A DNA stretch of 64,000 nucleotides, from positions 48,511 through 112,510 of the forward strand of contig JAFVQD010000022.1 in assembly GCA_017504965.1 (NCBI GenBank). The letters are read 5' to 3'. This stretch comes from Bacteroidales bacterium. Lineage in GTDB: Bacteria; Bacteroidota; Bacteroidia; Bacteroidales; UBA932. The first letter of the stretch is position 1. Every line of letters begins with the position of its first letter. This document shows positions 53,719 to 63,361 of the stretch, piece after piece. A model generated the notes under the pieces. The model searched no databases. It was not told where the DNA came from and saw only the letters and a program-made list of their open reading frames with translations. Position numbers and translations under genes: made by a program.

Positions 53719-54543
53719 TTAAATTAGTCCGAAGATGTAAATATAGGCAATTGCCATCGGAAATGCAATTAATGCGCCGTCAAATCTGTCAAGAAGGCCG
53801 CCGTGACCCGGCATAATCTTACCGGAATCCTTGACGTCAAAATTACGTTTTAGCTGAGATTCCACCAGATCTCCCAAAGTACCGAACACATTTATGATGA
53901 GTGCAAGGATCACTGCGTGAATCATTTTGAAAGGGAGAACATCAAATTTGGCAAGATAGAAAGCCACCACAGCGGAGACAAAAAGGCTCCCAATATACCC
54001 TTCCCAGGATTTCTTAGGAGAGACCGATGGGAAAAGTTTATGTCCGTTTTTCTGGCCAAATGCCATCCCAAAAAGATATGCCCCCACATCGGATGCCCAT
54101 AAGATGACAAACAGACCCAAAAGCAAAAGGCCATTGAACCTGCCGGCGTAGTCAAATGCGAGAAGATTGAGCAGTGTGAATGGGAGTGCAATATAAACGA
54201 TGGCACTCAGAAGGTAAGGATACTCGCTGTAATTCTCCTTTTTCCACAGAAGAGTGATGAAAATCAGAGATACAGGAAGGGCCAGTGCGAAAAGCACAGA
54301 CGGATCCACCCCCAAATATCTCACAGAGAAGACCCCTACAAAAAGGAGAAGTCCGGAGATAATCGACAGCCACTGCCCCAAACACAATCTTCTGCCCAGT
54401 GTGATATGGAGATATTCATACATCATCACTACCACAATAAAACTGAACACTCCACAAAATGCTATAGGGGACCATAGCAGTCCCCCTATCATCAATGCTG
54501 CGAATACTATCGCACTTATAGTTCTGGTAATAAAGCTTTTCAT
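53719..54543 (-). CDS. cdsA: Phosphatidate cytidylyltransferase
   Basis: Makes CDP-diacylglycerol from phosphatidic acid and CTP. 274 residues, seven or eight membrane segments. The CDS signature is complete: SQLKRNFDVKDSGKIMPGHG, followed by GLLDRFD. 25 bp after ftsH, 10 bp before psd. Confidence 0.96.
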   Translation of the reverse strand: MKSFITRTISAIVFAALMIGGLLWSPIAFCGVFSFIVVVMMYEYLHITLGRRLCLGQWLSIISGLLLFVGVFSVRYLGVDPSVLFALALPVSLIFITLLWKKENYSEYPYLLSAIVYIALPFTLLNLLAFDYAGRFNGLLLLGLFVILWASDVGAYLFGMAFGQKNGHKLFPSVSPKKSWEGYIGSLFVSAVVAFYLAKFDVLPFKMIHAVILALIINVFGTLGDLVESQLKRNFDVKDSGKIMPGHGGLLDRFDGALIAFPMAIAYIYIFGLI

Positions 54544-54568
54544 ACTGTTAGTCCTTTATCATAATATC

Positions 54569-56611
54569 CTATGCTTGGGAAGCAGTCTCAGGTTCCGTTA
54601 CGTCCACTGCCTCCGGTGCTACTTCCTGTGCAGTCTCCGGAGATGTCGGAGGCGTCACCTCTGCACCATCCTTAGGCTTTCTCGGGCCGAAAATCTTCTC
54701 CAGATCTTCAGAGAAAATCACCTCGCGCTCCAGCAGCAGCTCTGCCAGTTGGGTGAAGCCCTCCATATTGTCCTTCAGAACCTCGAGAGCCCTCTTGTGA
54801 GCCTGATCGATGAATTGTTTGGCCTCCTTATCTATAAGTTCGGCTGTCTTCTCACTGTAAGGCTTGTCGAAATTATAGCCATTGCCACCGGTAGAGTCAT
54901 AATAAGAGAGGTGTCCCACCTTGTCACTCATACCGTAGTATGTCACCATAGCATACGACTGCTTGGTCACCTTCTCAAGGTCGCTAAGGGCACCGGTAGA
55001 GATTTTGCCATTGACAATCTCCTCTGCAGCCCTGCCGCCAAGGGTGGCTGCCATCTCATCCATCATCTGCTCAGTAGTGGTAATCTGCCTCTCCTCAGGG
55101 AGATACCAGGCAGCACCCAGAGCCCTGCCACGAGGGATAATTGTCACTTTAAGAAGAGGGTTTGCATTAGGGAGCATCCAGCTTACTGTAGCGTGACCTG
55201 CCTCGTGATAAGCGATAGTCCTCTTCTCATTAGGGGTGATAATCTTGCTCTTTCTCTCCAGACCACCTACGATCCTGTCGATAGCATCGAGAAAGTCCTG
55301 CTTGTCGATAGCTGGCTTGTCCTTTCTCGCAGCGATAAGGGCAGCCTCATTACATACATTTGCTATATCTGCACCGGAGAAACCGGGGGTCTGCTTAGCG
55401 AGGAATGAGATATCGAAGCCGTCGACAAGTTTCAGCTTGGCCAGGTGCACTTTGAAGATCTCTTCCCTCTCTTTAAGTTCAGGGAGATCGACGTGTATCT
55501 GTCTGTCGAAACGACCGGCACGCATAAGGGCCTTATCGAGGATATCGGCACGGTTTGTAGCAGCCAGGATGATCACACCTGAATTGGTACCGAAGCCGTC
55601 CATCTCTGTAAGGAGCTGGTTAAGTGTGTTTTCCCTCTCATCGTTGGATGAAAATCCCACATTCTTGCTGCGGGCACGACCCACTGCATCTATCTCATCG
55701 ATAAATACGATACAAGGTGCCTTCTCTTTTGCCTGACGGAAAAGGTCCCTCACCCTCGAAGCACCCACACCGACAAACATCTCTACGAAATCTGAACCTG
55801 ATATAGAGAAGAAAGGTACATCTGCCTCACCGGCGACAGCCTTCGCGAGGAGAGTCTTACCTGTACCAGGAGGGCCCACAAGGAGTGCCCCCTTAGGGAT
55901 CTTGCCACCAAGAGCTGTATATTTCTTGGGATTTTTAAGGAAATCGACGATCTCCATCACCTCCACCTTGGCCTCTTCAAGACCGGCTACATCCTTGAAT
56001 GTCACCTTGATATTATTCTCTTTTTCATAAAGTTTGGCCTGTGACTTGCCCACATTGAAAATGCCGCCACCACCCTGGCCACCACCCATCCCTTTCTGCA
56101 TAGGACGGAACATTATGAACCAAAGGATACCGAAGATCAGAAGCGGGAAGATGAACCACTCGAGAAGTTTTCCGAAATAGTTCTCTCTGGTCTCAGTGTT
56201 TATAATGAATCTCTGCTCCATAGGGAGTGACAGACGGGCCTCCTCAAGATTCTCTTCAGCATTGAAATTTGGAGATACAATGAAGAAGAAATGGGGACCT
56301 ACTGAAGGCTCTCTGCCGCCGAAATACTTGTTCACATACTTGGAAAGGCTGTCCTTCTGGATATAAACCTCCGCTTTCTGAAGGTTTGTGATGTAGGTGA
56401 TCTTCTCCACATCACCGGCAGGGATCATCTGCTCCTTGACAGTAAGCCACTCAGTCTTGACAGGATCGGCTGATCCGTACATCCTGAATACAAAGCCCAA
56501 TGCCAGTATCACGAAGAAATAGATCCACATAAAATTGAAACGTGGAGCCTTTTTCTGGAATTTATTTTGGTTCGGCTTTCTGGTATTATTATTACCGCTG
56601 TTAGTCGTCAT
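54569..56611 (-). CDS. ftsH: ATP-dependent zinc metalloprotease FtsH
   Basis: Membrane-bound hexameric protease. 680 residues: polar N-terminal tail, membrane segment (about 28-45), periplasmic domain, second segment near 150, AAA+ domain with [29 protein letters not shown] and the second region of homology, then HEAGH (in [13 protein letters not shown]). The proline/glutamate-rich tail ([13 protein letters not shown]) is disordered. The start overlaps rsfS by 11 bp. Confidence 0.98.
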   Translation of the reverse strand: MTTNSGNNNTRKPNQNKFQKKAPRFNFMWIYFFVILALGFVFRMYGSADPVKTEWLTVKEQMIPAGDVEKITYITNLQKAEVYIQKDSLSKYVNKYFGGREPSVGPHFFFIVSPNFNAEENLEEARLSLPMEQRFIINTETRENYFGKLLEWFIFPLLIFGILWFIMFRPMQKGMGGGQGGGGIFNVGKSQAKLYEKENNIKVTFKDVAGLEEAKVEVMEIVDFLKNPKKYTALGGKIPKGALLVGPPGTGKTLLAKAVAGEADVPFFSISGSDFVEMFVGVGASRVRDLFRQAKEKAPCIVFIDEIDAVGRARSKNVGFSSNDERENTLNQLLTEMDGFGTNSGVIILAATNRADILDKALMRAGRFDRQIHVDLPELKEREEIFKVHLAKLKLVDGFDISFLAKQTPGFSGADIANVCNEAALIAARKDKPAIDKQDFLDAIDRIVGGLERKSKIITPNEKRTIAYHEAGHATVSWMLPNANPLLKVTIIPRGRALGAAWYLPEERQITTTEQMMDEMAATLGGRAAEEIVNGKISTGALSDLEKVTKQSYAMVTYYGMSDKVGHLSYYDSTGGNGYNFDKPYSEKTAELIDKEAKQFIDQAHKRALEVLKDNMEGFTQLAELLLEREVIFSEDLEKIFGPRKPKDGAEVTPPTSPETAQEVAPEAVDVTEPETASQA

Positions 56612-56954
56612 ATTCGTCTTTATAATCTTTTCTTATGGCATCGGCCCAAAGATCTTCGAGCCTGTAAAAATTTCTATACTCTGTAAGGAAAACGTGAACT
56701 ACTATATCATCATAGTCGAGGATAACCCAGAAACCATTCTCTTTACCCTGCATTCTGCGTAGTTTTCTCGCACCTTTTTCCCACATCATATCTTCAATAT
56801 TGTCTGAGATGGCTGCTACGGCTGTAGTGGAATCGGCATTGCAAATAACAAAATGGTCAGCAATGGCTGCCCCGATCTTGGTCAAATCGAGAGAACACAC
56901 ATTTTTCGCTTTTTTGTCAAGCATTGCCTCTGCAATAATGTCAATTTCTTTCAT
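56601..56954 (-). CDS. rsfS: Ribosomal silencing factor RsfS
   Basis: Binds L14 and blocks subunit joining when nutrients are low. 117 residues; CSLDLTKIGAAIADHFVICN, WVILDYDDIVVHVFLTEYRNFY and LWADA are the family blocks. First gene of rsfS-ftsH-cdsA-psd-M20-pyrF-DUF486, promoter TATCTTTG on the minus strand at 56978-56985. Confidence 0.95.
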   Translation of the reverse strand: MKEIDIIAEAMLDKKAKNVCSLDLTKIGAAIADHFVICNADSTTAVAAISDNIEDMMWEKGARKLRRMQGKENGFWVILDYDDIVVHVFLTEYRNFYRLEDLWADAIRKDYKDEYDD

Positions 56955-56964
56955 TTATTATTTT

Positions 56965-56985
56965 TAATTTTGTCCGACAAAGATA
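56965..56985. promoter_or_regulatory. Divergent core promoters for birA and rsfS
   Basis: Plus strand TAATTTTG (56965-56972) points to birA, 33 bp before its ATG. Minus strand TATCTTTG (56978-56985) points to rsfS, 23 bp before its ATG. Both are exact TAnnTTTG matches, 5 bp apart. Confidence 0.6.
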
Positions 56986-57005
56986 CTGCAAATTTTTTAC
57001 CATTT

Positions 57006-57782
57006 ATGATAGATGTCAGAGTAAATTGGTTCGATGAGATAGATTCGACTAACAGTCAGGCACACAGGTGTCGGCACGAGGCTTCCGATTTCACTGTATG
57101 GGCAGCCGAATTTCAGACAGCGGGGCGCGGTCAGAGGGGGAACACCTGGGAGAGCGCAGTAGGAGAAAACCTCACCTTCTCCATACTGTTCAAACCATCC
57201 AATTTTCTGGCTACCAGACAGTTTGAACTATCTCAAGTGGTCGCTCTCGGTGTAGTGGACTATCTCTCCACACACGACATCGAAGCCAAAATCAAGTGGC
57301 CTAATGACATCTATGTAGGTGATAAAAAAATTTGCGGGATACTCATAGAGAACATCGTTTCGGGTGCCACTTTGTCAGTATGCATCGCCGGTATCGGCCT
57401 CAACCTGAATCAGACCATCTTCCTAAGCGACGCCCCGAACCCCACATCCCTTCTCATCGAATTGGGACGCCAGTCCGGACAGTTGGATCCCCGCCACGAA
57501 CTTGCCCCCCTCCTCCAGTGCATTGCCGACATCTACTTCCCGCTGACAGACCCCACCGTATCTGACCCGGTTCGGGCATCTCACCCCACCCTCGAAGAGC
57601 GCTACCTCTCCCACCTCTACCGACTGGACGAACTCCACACATACATCGACCTCACCACAGGTGAGACCTTCCGCGGCTACATCCGCGGCATCGAAAAAAA
57701 TGCCTGCCTCCGTATCGAAACAGAGACAGGCACCATCAAATCCTTCGCCTTCAAGGAGCTGAAGTATATTATTTCTCAGTAA
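57006..57782 (+). CDS. birA: Biotin-[acetyl-CoA-carboxylase] ligase
   Basis: Attaches biotin to carboxyl-carrier proteins. 258 residues from the ATG at 57006 ([17 protein letters not shown]); a longer frame begins inside rsfS and upstream of the promoter box, so it is rejected. [14 protein letters not shown] (biotinyl-AMP loop) and [18 protein letters not shown] are diagnostic. No N-terminal helix-turn-helix, so a class I enzyme without repressor function. The 3' end overlaps convergent clpX by 14 bp. Confidence 0.94.
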   Translation: MIDVRVNWFDEIDSTNSQAHRCRHEASDFTVWAAEFQTAGRGQRGNTWESAVGENLTFSILFKPSNFLATRQFELSQVVALGVVDYLSTHDIEAKIKWPNDIYVGDKKICGILIENIVSGATLSVCIAGIGLNLNQTIFLSDAPNPTSLLIELGRQSGQLDPRHELAPLLQCIADIYFPLTDPTVSDPVRASHPTLEERYLSHLYRLDELHTYIDLTTGETFRGYIRGIEKNACLRIETETGTIKSFAFKELKYIISQ

Positions 57783-59025
57783 GGAGGTTCCCTGTAAACT
57801 GGGCCACCTTTTCACGGGCATATTTGAGGTCGATGGTAAGTTTCTTCCTGCCGCTTCCAGGCACCTCATACATTGAGTCGAGGAGAATAGCCTCACAGAT
57901 AGAGCGGAGACCGCGGGCACCGAGTTTGTACTGGATAGCTGTATCGACTATGAACTCCAGCACATCGTCTTTGATAACAAGATCCACCCCATCCATCTCA
58001 AACATCTTCTTGTATTGTTTGATAAGGGCATTCTTGGGCTCGGTCAGGATTCTCAGCAGAGCACCCTTGTCAAGCGGATTCAGGAAAGTAAGGATAGGGA
58101 GACGACCGATAATCTCAGGGATAAGTCCATACGAACGGAGATCCTGAGGGGCAATATACTGGAGAAGATTCTCCTTGTCTATAGCCTCATTTTTCTTCTG
58201 TGCGCCATACCCTACCACAGAGGTATTGAGCCTCTGGGCAATACGCCTCTCGATCCCTTCGAAGGCACCTCCGCAGATAAAGAGGATATTCTTGGTATCT
58301 ACAGCAATCATCTTCTGATCGGGATGCTTGCGTCCACCCTGCGGCGGCACATTCACGATGCTCCCCTCCAGGAGTTTGAGCATCGCCTGCTGCACACCCT
58401 CACCCGACACGTCGCGGGTGATAGATGGATTGTCGCTCTTACGAGCAATTTTATCCACCTCATCGATAAAGACAATGCCCCTCTGCGCCCTCTCCACATC
58501 GTAGTCCGATGCCTGAAGCAGACGGGTAAGGATAGTCTCGACATCCTCTCCCACATAACCCGCCTCGGTAAGGACAGTGGCATCCACTATGGCAAACGGA
58601 ACATTTAGCATCTTGGCAATAGTCCTGGCAAGCAATGTCTTACCGGTGCCTGTAGCACCCACCAGCAGGATATTGGACTTCTCGATCTCCATATCGTCGC
58701 TCTTGGGGGAATTGATCCTCTTGTAGTGGTTATAAACTGCCACTGAGAGAAATTTCTTCGCATCCTCCTGACCGATCACATATTGATCCAGAAAAGCGGT
58801 AATCTCCTTCGGAGTCATCAGAAGTGACTCCGAAGGCTCGGCAGCACCTTTTTTGCCGGAAGGCTTTTTCACAGCCACCTCCTCTCCAAAAGCCTGCTGC
58901 ACATATTGGGATACGGTCAATGCACACTCCACACAGATGGTGGCATCACCTGCACCCATAAACATATCCACCTGGTCGCTGCCCCTTCCGCAGAAGCTGC
59001 ACCTTTCCACCTTCTTCTTTGCCAT
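57769..59025 (-). CDS. clpX: ClpXP protease ATPase subunit ClpX
   Basis: Unfolds substrates for ClpP. 418 residues from the ATG at 59025 (a TTG lies three codons above). N-terminal C4 zinc finger (CSFCGRG ... CVEC), [16 protein letters not shown] (Walker A), [13 protein letters not shown] (Walker B), [13 protein letters not shown], and sensor 2 in [15 protein letters not shown]. The order tig-clpP-clpX is the usual bacterial one; 9 bp after clpP. Confidence 0.97.
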   Translation of the reverse strand: MAKKKVERCSFCGRGSDQVDMFMGAGDATICVECALTVSQYVQQAFGEEVAVKKPSGKKGAAEPSESLLMTPKEITAFLDQYVIGQEDAKKFLSVAVYNHYKRINSPKSDDMEIEKSNILLVGATGTGKTLLARTIAKMLNVPFAIVDATVLTEAGYVGEDVETILTRLLQASDYDVERAQRGIVFIDEVDKIARKSDNPSITRDVSGEGVQQAMLKLLEGSIVNVPPQGGRKHPDQKMIAVDTKNILFICGGAFEGIERRIAQRLNTSVVGYGAQKKNEAIDKENLLQYIAPQDLRSYGLIPEIIGRLPILTFLNPLDKGALLRILTEPKNALIKQYKKMFEMDGVDLVIKDDVLEFIVDTAIQYKLGARGLRSICEAILLDSMYEVPGSGRKKLTIDLKYAREKVAQFTGNLLTEK

Positions 59026-59034
59026 AAACTTCAA

Positions 59035-59703
59035 TTATTTGGTACGACTCAGAATAGAGTCAATCATACCATATTTGACAGCCTCCTGGGCACTCATCCA
59101 ATAATCCCTGTCAGCATCCTTTTCGATCTGCTTCACAGTCTGGCCCGAGTGCTTGGAGATGATATCATAGAGCTCTCCCTTAAGTTTCTTGATCTCGCGT
59201 GCCGCGATCTCAATATCCGATGCCTGTCCCTCTGCACCACCCATAGGCTGGTGGATAAGAACGCGGGAGTGGGGAAGAGCGGTCCTCTTCCCCTTAGCAC
59301 CTGCGGTCAATAGGACTGCAGCCATAGATGCGGCCATTCCTGTGCAGATAGTAGCTACATCAGGGGTCACAAGCTGCATTGTATCGTAGATACCAAGCCC
59401 TGCATATACCATTCCCCCGGGAGAATTGAGGTAAAGCTGAATATCAGCGGTGGGGTCGGTAGACTCCAGAAACAGGAGCTGGGCCTGGATGATATTGGCA
59501 ACATCAGTATCGATACCTACCCCCAAGAAGATGATGCGGTCCATCATAAGTCTTGAGAAGACATCCATAGTAGCCACATTGAGCTGTCTCTCCTCGATGA
59601 TGGTAGGATTTATATAACCTGCATACACCTTAGAATATTTGTCCAGCGATGTGCTGCTGATCCCCAAGTGACCTTTTGCGTATTTTTCGAATTCTGTCGC
59701 CAT
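59035..59703 (-). CDS. clpP: ATP-dependent Clp protease proteolytic subunit
   Basis: 222 residues. Catalytic serine in CTGMAASMAAVLL, histidine in LPHSRVLIHQPMGG, aspartate further on in the helix after the handle (KDADRDYWMSAQEA region). The hydrophobic pocket and processing region look normal. Lies 16 bp after tig. Confidence 0.97.
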   Translation of the reverse strand: MATEFEKYAKGHLGISSTSLDKYSKVYAGYINPTIIEERQLNVATMDVFSRLMMDRIIFLGVGIDTDVANIIQAQLLFLESTDPTADIQLYLNSPGGMVYAGLGIYDTMQLVTPDVATICTGMAASMAAVLLTAGAKGKRTALPHSRVLIHQPMGGAEGQASDIEIAAREIKKLKGELYDIISKHSGQTVKQIEKDADRDYWMSAQEAVKYGMIDSILSRTK

Positions 59704-59719
59704 TATCTTTGAATTTTAA

Positions 59720-61042
59720 TTACTGCAATTTCTGGAATTTGTCGAGAGAAATTTTCTTTTTCTCGATAGTCACTACGCTGCGAACATAGTCAAGAACCTT
59801 GGTCTCTTCCACTTTCTCGAAGATTCTGCGGCTCTCGTTCTCATTGGTAATGAGGCTCTCAGCGTGTTTGACAAGATACTCCTCAGGTACATTTGGAATA
59901 CCATAAGAAGCGAATTGGTATTTGGCAAGTTTCTTAGCTTGCTCAAGCATATCCTCTTTCTTGATCTCAAGTTTCTGCTCTTTAACGATCTTCTGAGTGA
60001 TGGTCTGCCAACGGAAGTCCTTAGCAAATGCAGGGAACTCCTGTTCGATCTGCTCCATAGTGAATTTGCCCTGGTTTGCAGCGAACAGCCATCTCTTCAT
60101 AAACTCCTCAGGAAGGGCGATGTTTGCTTTATTGATAAGGTACTCGCGAGCGTCAAGGATAAATCTGTACTCAGTCTCCTCTGCGTACTCAGCAGCCATT
60201 CTCTCAGCAAGTTTGGCGTCAAATTCCTCTTCACTCTTCACAGTGTCTTTACCGAAAAGCATATCGTAAAGCTCCTGACCAGGTACTGCGTCCACATAGT
60301 TCTTAACCTCTACGATAGTGAATTTCCACATAGGATCCATAGAAGCAAGCTCCTCTTTCTTAACTTTAAGCATAGCGGCGCGGTCAGCCTCGTTTACGAA
60401 TACCTCATTCACGTTTAGTTCGAATGAATCACCGGCTTTCTTACCGAGGAAAAGAGCTTTTGAAGCCTCATCCTTGATAGTTCTCATAGCCACATAAGTG
60501 TTCTCCACTTTAGTCTCACCCTGCTCGAAGTTAGCTACGATGAAATCCTCCTCTTTAACTGCCTCGCAATTCTCAAGTTTGCCGTACTGTTTGAGGATGT
60601 TTGATTTGTACTCCTCTTTGGTTTTGGCAGTAGCGGTGATAGTATAGTGAGGGATTACGTCCTCAGCTGAAAGGGTTAGCTCATATTTAGGGGCCAAAGC
60701 CATATCAAACACAAAGGTGAAGTTCTCACCTGCAGCCCAGTCATTTTTAGACTCCACTTCCTCATTTGGAAGAGGCTCACCGAGGATGGCAAGGTCGTTC
60801 TCTTTAATATATTTGTCAAGAGATTCTGAGATAAGCTCGTTGATAGAGTCGATAAGAGCAGACTGTCCGTGAGTCTTCTCTACAAGTGACATAGGAGCCA
60901 TACCTTTTCTGAAACCTTTGATATCCACCTCTCTGCGGAATTTGTTCAAAAGTTTCTTTCTCTTGTCAGCATAGTCTTCCTTAGTGAAATCCATCTGGAC
61001 TTGAATCATCAAGTCGTCCTTTTTAAGTTCTGTAATGTTCAT
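59720..61042 (-). CDS. tig: Trigger factor
   Basis: Ribosome-bound chaperone for nascent chains. 440 residues. N-terminal ribosome-binding domain (FRREVDIKGFRKGMAP is the GFRxGxxP signature); the middle PPIase-like domain is poorly conserved, as in other Bacteroidetes; long helical C-terminal arms. First gene of tig-clpP-clpX, promoter box TATTTTTG (minus strand 61084-61091). Confidence 0.95.
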   Translation of the reverse strand: MNITELKKDDLMIQVQMDFTKEDYADKRKKLLNKFRREVDIKGFRKGMAPMSLVEKTHGQSALIDSINELISESLDKYIKENDLAILGEPLPNEEVESKNDWAAGENFTFVFDMALAPKYELTLSAEDVIPHYTITATAKTKEEYKSNILKQYGKLENCEAVKEEDFIVANFEQGETKVENTYVAMRTIKDEASKALFLGKKAGDSFELNVNEVFVNEADRAAMLKVKKEELASMDPMWKFTIVEVKNYVDAVPGQELYDMLFGKDTVKSEEEFDAKLAERMAAEYAEETEYRFILDAREYLINKANIALPEEFMKRWLFAANQGKFTMEQIEQEFPAFAKDFRWQTITQKIVKEQKLEIKKEDMLEQAKKLAKYQFASYGIPNVPEEYLVKHAESLITNENESRRIFEKVEETKVLDYVRSVVTIEKKKISLDKFQKLQ

Positions 61043-61083
61043 AATCGATTATATATTTATTTACTTTTTTCCTAATTAGCCTG

Positions 61084-61120
61084 CAAAAATATACATTTTC
61101 CTTTAATTTTTCTAATTTTG
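61084..61120. promoter_or_regulatory. Divergent core promoters for tig and tpiA
   Basis: Minus strand TATTTTTG (61084-61091) faces tig; plus strand TAATTTTG (61113-61120) faces tpiA, 37 bp before its ATG. Both match TAnnTTTG exactly. Confidence 0.6.
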
Positions 61121-61157
61121 CACCCCCAAATGGAATGTATTAAATAAATATAAAGAT

Positions 61158-61913
61158 ATGAGAACAAAAATAGTAGCAGGAAACTGGAAAATGAACACAG
61201 TTGTGAGCGAAGGTAAAGAGCTCGTTGACGGTATCCTTTCTAAACTTTCAACCGTACCATCTGATGTACAGCTTATCGTAGCACCTCCATTCACCCACCT
61301 TTCAGAAGTGGCAGCAAAACTTGCAGGCTCACCAGTAGCTCTTGCAGCTCAGAACTGCGCAGACCACGAAAAAGGTGCCTACACCGGTGAAGTATCTGTA
61401 GCAATGCTTAAATCTGTAGGTGTTCAGTACGTTATCCTTGGCCACTCAGAGAGAAGAGAGTACTATGGCGAGACCTCTGAGACACTTGTTACCAAAGTTA
61501 AACTCGCATTGGCCGCAGGCCTTAAACCTATATTCTGTGTAGGTGAAGTAAAAGATGAAAGAGTAGCCGGCAAACACTTCGAAGTAGTCGGAAAACAGAT
61601 CGAAGAGGTACTCTTCACCCTTACTGCTGAAGAGATGGCACAGGTAGTTATCGCTTACGAACCTGTATGGGCTATCGGCACAGGCCTTACCGCTACTTCT
61701 GAGCAAGCTCAGGAGATCCACTCATTCATCCGCAAAGCACTTGCTGGCAAATTCGGCGCTGCCCTTGCAGAGGAGATTACCATCCTTTACGGCGGTAGCT
61801 GCAAACCTTCAAATGCACCTGAACTGTTCGCTCAGCCAGATATCGACGGTGGTCTGATCGGTGGTGCAGCCCTCAAAGCAGAGGACTTCATCGGCATCGC
61901 CACTTCTTACTAG
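61158..61913 (+). CDS. tpiA: Triosephosphate isomerase
   Basis: 251 residues. Catalytic lysine in AGNWKMNT, histidine in LGHSERREYYGE, glutamate in AYEPVWAIGTG, phosphate loop YGGSCKPSN. Codons are biased to those of abundant proteins. Followed by array C and a terminator before prmA. Confidence 0.98.
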   Translation: MRTKIVAGNWKMNTVVSEGKELVDGILSKLSTVPSDVQLIVAPPFTHLSEVAAKLAGSPVALAAQNCADHEKGAYTGEVSVAMLKSVGVQYVILGHSERREYYGETSETLVTKVKLALAAGLKPIFCVGEVKDERVAGKHFEVVGKQIEEVLFTLTAEEMAQVVIAYEPVWAIGTGLTATSEQAQEIHSFIRKALAGKFGAALAEEITILYGGSCKPSNAPELFAQPDIDGGLIGGAALKAEDFIGIATSY

Positions 61914-61939
61914 CATTTCGGAGGCTGCGGGCTGTCATC

Positions 61940-62020
61940 CGGGCTGGAAAACAGCCATTTTTGAGCCCGCAACACCCTGGCACTGCCATCCGGGCTGGAA
62001 AACAGCCCTTTTTGAGCCCA
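61940..62020. repeat. Palindrome array C: two 30-nt palindromes, 51-bp period
   Basis: Units at 61940-61969 and 61991-62020 with a 21-nt spacer; the copies differ at few positions. Each has outer arms CGGGCT/AGCCCG (the second ends in A instead of G) and inner A4/T4-T5 pairing; an alternative small hairpin GGCTG/CAGCC exists. The sequence is diverged from arrays A/B, but the period is the same and, aligned as 51-mers, about half the bases agree, best over the first 39. Part of the spacer type seems to precede the first unit (61925-61939). Confidence 0.8.
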
Positions 62021-62030
62021 AGAAACCATC

Positions 62031-62054
62031 ACTCCCGGCTTGCCCGGGAGTTTT
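62031..62054 (+). terminator. Intrinsic terminator after tpiA
   Basis: ACTCCCGG (62031-62038) pairs with CCGGGAGT (62044-62051), 5-nt loop, then TTTT. It follows array C directly. Confidence 0.85.
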
Positions 62055-62069
62055 ATATAAAATAGACAA

Positions 62070-62918
62070 ATGGATTACATAGAGGTACAAATAGAGATCA
62101 CCCCCTTCAGCGAAGACTTTTCCGACATCGTGGTAGCGCAGATCGAAGAACTTGGCTTTGAAAGCTATGTCACCGAAGCCCCCTACCTGAAAGCATATAT
62201 ACCGGTAGAACAGTTCTCGGAGCGCAACCTCAAACTCCTTCTGAGCGGCATCGACAGAGATCTGTTCGAACTTAGCTACACCACCAACTTCATCAAGGAG
62301 CAAAACTGGAACGCAGTATGGGAGGCATCTTTTGAGCCTATCGTAATAGGGAAATGCACAGTCAAAGCACACTTCCATAAGGGATTGCCCCGTACCAAAT
62401 ACACCATCACCATCACCCCTAAAATGGCCTTTGGCACAGGACACCACCAGACCACATCACTGATGATGGAGGTGATGCAGAAAGAGGAGAAATTCATCAG
62501 GGACCATAAAGTGCTCGATATGGGTTGCGGCACAGGGATTCTCGCCATACTTGCAGCCAAGATGAAATCTGCCACACCGGTACACGCCATTGACATCGAC
62601 CCCACAGCTGTATTCTCTGTGAGAGAGAACGCCTGGAAAAACCGTGTACACGAAAAAATCGACTCACGCTGCGGTGATGCATCGCTTATTCAGGCCGGCA
62701 AATATGATATAATCCTCGCCAACATTAACCGTAATATCCTCCTTCAGGATATGGCGACCTACACACGAGGACTTCTGCCCGGTGGAGTATTGGTAATAAG
62801 CGGATTCTATACACAGGACCTTCAGATGCTCACAGAAGAGGCATCCGGATGTGGACTCGAATACGAGTACCACCTCGAAAAGGAAAACTGGGTAGCGGCC
62901 AAATTCACCAAAAAATAG
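62070..62918 (+). CDS. prmA: Ribosomal protein L11 methyltransferase
   Basis: 282 residues. Short N-terminal substrate domain (DYIEVQIEITPFSED), then a class I SAM methyltransferase: MAFGTGHHQTTSLMM, VLDMGCGTGILAILAAK (SAM motif I), AIDIDPTA and ILANINRNILL (motif IV). Starts 15 bp after the tpiA terminator; no TAnnTTTG box is seen in that short space. Confidence 0.95.
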   Translation: MDYIEVQIEITPFSEDFSDIVVAQIEELGFESYVTEAPYLKAYIPVEQFSERNLKLLLSGIDRDLFELSYTTNFIKEQNWNAVWEASFEPIVIGKCTVKAHFHKGLPRTKYTITITPKMAFGTGHHQTTSLMMEVMQKEEKFIRDHKVLDMGCGTGILAILAAKMKSATPVHAIDIDPTAVFSVRENAWKNRVHEKIDSRCGDASLIQAGKYDIILANINRNILLQDMATYTRGLLPGGVLVISGFYTQDLQMLTEEASGCGLEYEYHLEKENWVAAKFTKK

Positions 62919-62936
62919 AAAAAAGTGTAAATTAAA

Positions 62937-62967
62937 TTTGCACTTTCAAAAAAAGTACATACATTTG
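62937..62967 (+). promoter_or_regulatory. Promoter of tRNA-Leu
   Basis: TTTG (62937-62940), 19-bp spacer, TACATTTG (62960-62967): the best full match to the Bacteroidetes consensus in the window, 36 bp before the tRNA. Confidence 0.8.
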
Positions 62968-63003
62968 CAGTCCCAAAACGGAAACGTAAGTTCATTTGGA
63001 AAA

Positions 63004-63085
63004 GCGGGCGTGTTGAAATTGGTAGACAATCCAGACTTAGGATCTGGTGCCGAGAGGCGTGGGGGTTCGAGTCCCTTCGCCCGCA
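63004..63085 (+). tRNA. tRNA-Leu (anticodon TAG)
   Basis: 82 nt, class II. Acceptor stem GCGGGCG (63004-63010) with CGCCCGC (63078-63084), discriminator A at 63085, no encoded CCA. Anticodon stem CCAGA/TCTGG with loop CTTAGGA, anticodon TAG at 63038-63040. D arm with GGTAGAC, long variable arm, T loop GTTCGAGTC. All features fit a leucine tRNA. Confidence 0.97.
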
Positions 63086-63087
63086 CA

Positions 63088-63147
63088 AAAAGAGCTTTAA
63101 TTCTTAACTAATTAAAAGTCAAAGAGTTAGGGCTCTTTTGTTTTTAT
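63088..63147 (+). terminator. Terminator after tRNA-Leu
   Basis: AAAAGAGC (63088-63095) pairs with GCTCTTTT (63132-63139), with a nested TTAATT/AATTAA hairpin in the loop, then a T-rich tail (TTTTGTTTTT). Confidence 0.7.
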
Positions 63148-63303
63148 GAGGTACAAGAGAGGTACAAAAATTTCGTTAAATTTCCGTACGGTTTCCGATA
63201 CAAAGATAAGGTTTTTTGTATAGTTTTTCGGTATAGTCCCAAAATATCCTACTGATTTTTTACGTTGATTTCTGAATTGAATCATCTGATTTTTTATGCA
63301 TAA
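63148..63303. other. Gene-poor spacer after tRNA-Leu
   Basis: Between the tRNA terminator and the next hairpin there is AT-rich sequence with no gene I can support. It contains the near direct repeat AGGTACAA-GAG-AGGTACAA at about 63150-63168. The short frames across it show no family features. Confidence 0.5.
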
Positions 63304-63337
63304 AAGCCCGCAGCGGAATGTTGACCGTTGCGGGCTT
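63304..63337 (-). terminator. Intrinsic terminator of the right-edge gene
   Basis: AAGCCCGCAGCGG (63304-63316) pairs with CCGTTGCGGGCTT (63325-63337), 12 of 13 Watson-Crick and one G-T, 8-nt loop. On the minus strand a T-rich run follows (63291-63305), so it ends the gene at 63362-64000. Confidence 0.82.
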
Positions 63338-63361
63338 GTCAATAAAATTCAGGAGAAAGGG

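Noticed and set aside
61861..62082. Plus-strand frame covering the tpiA end and array C, with HPGWKTA repeats.
   Set aside because: It is out of frame with tpiA and arises from the 51-bp period; kept only as a hint that the two array types are related.
63127..63342. A 71-codon minus-strand frame after tRNA-Leu, considered as an integrase remnant.
   Set aside because: It runs through the terminator hairpin at 63304-63337 and shows no recombinase residues that I can identify.
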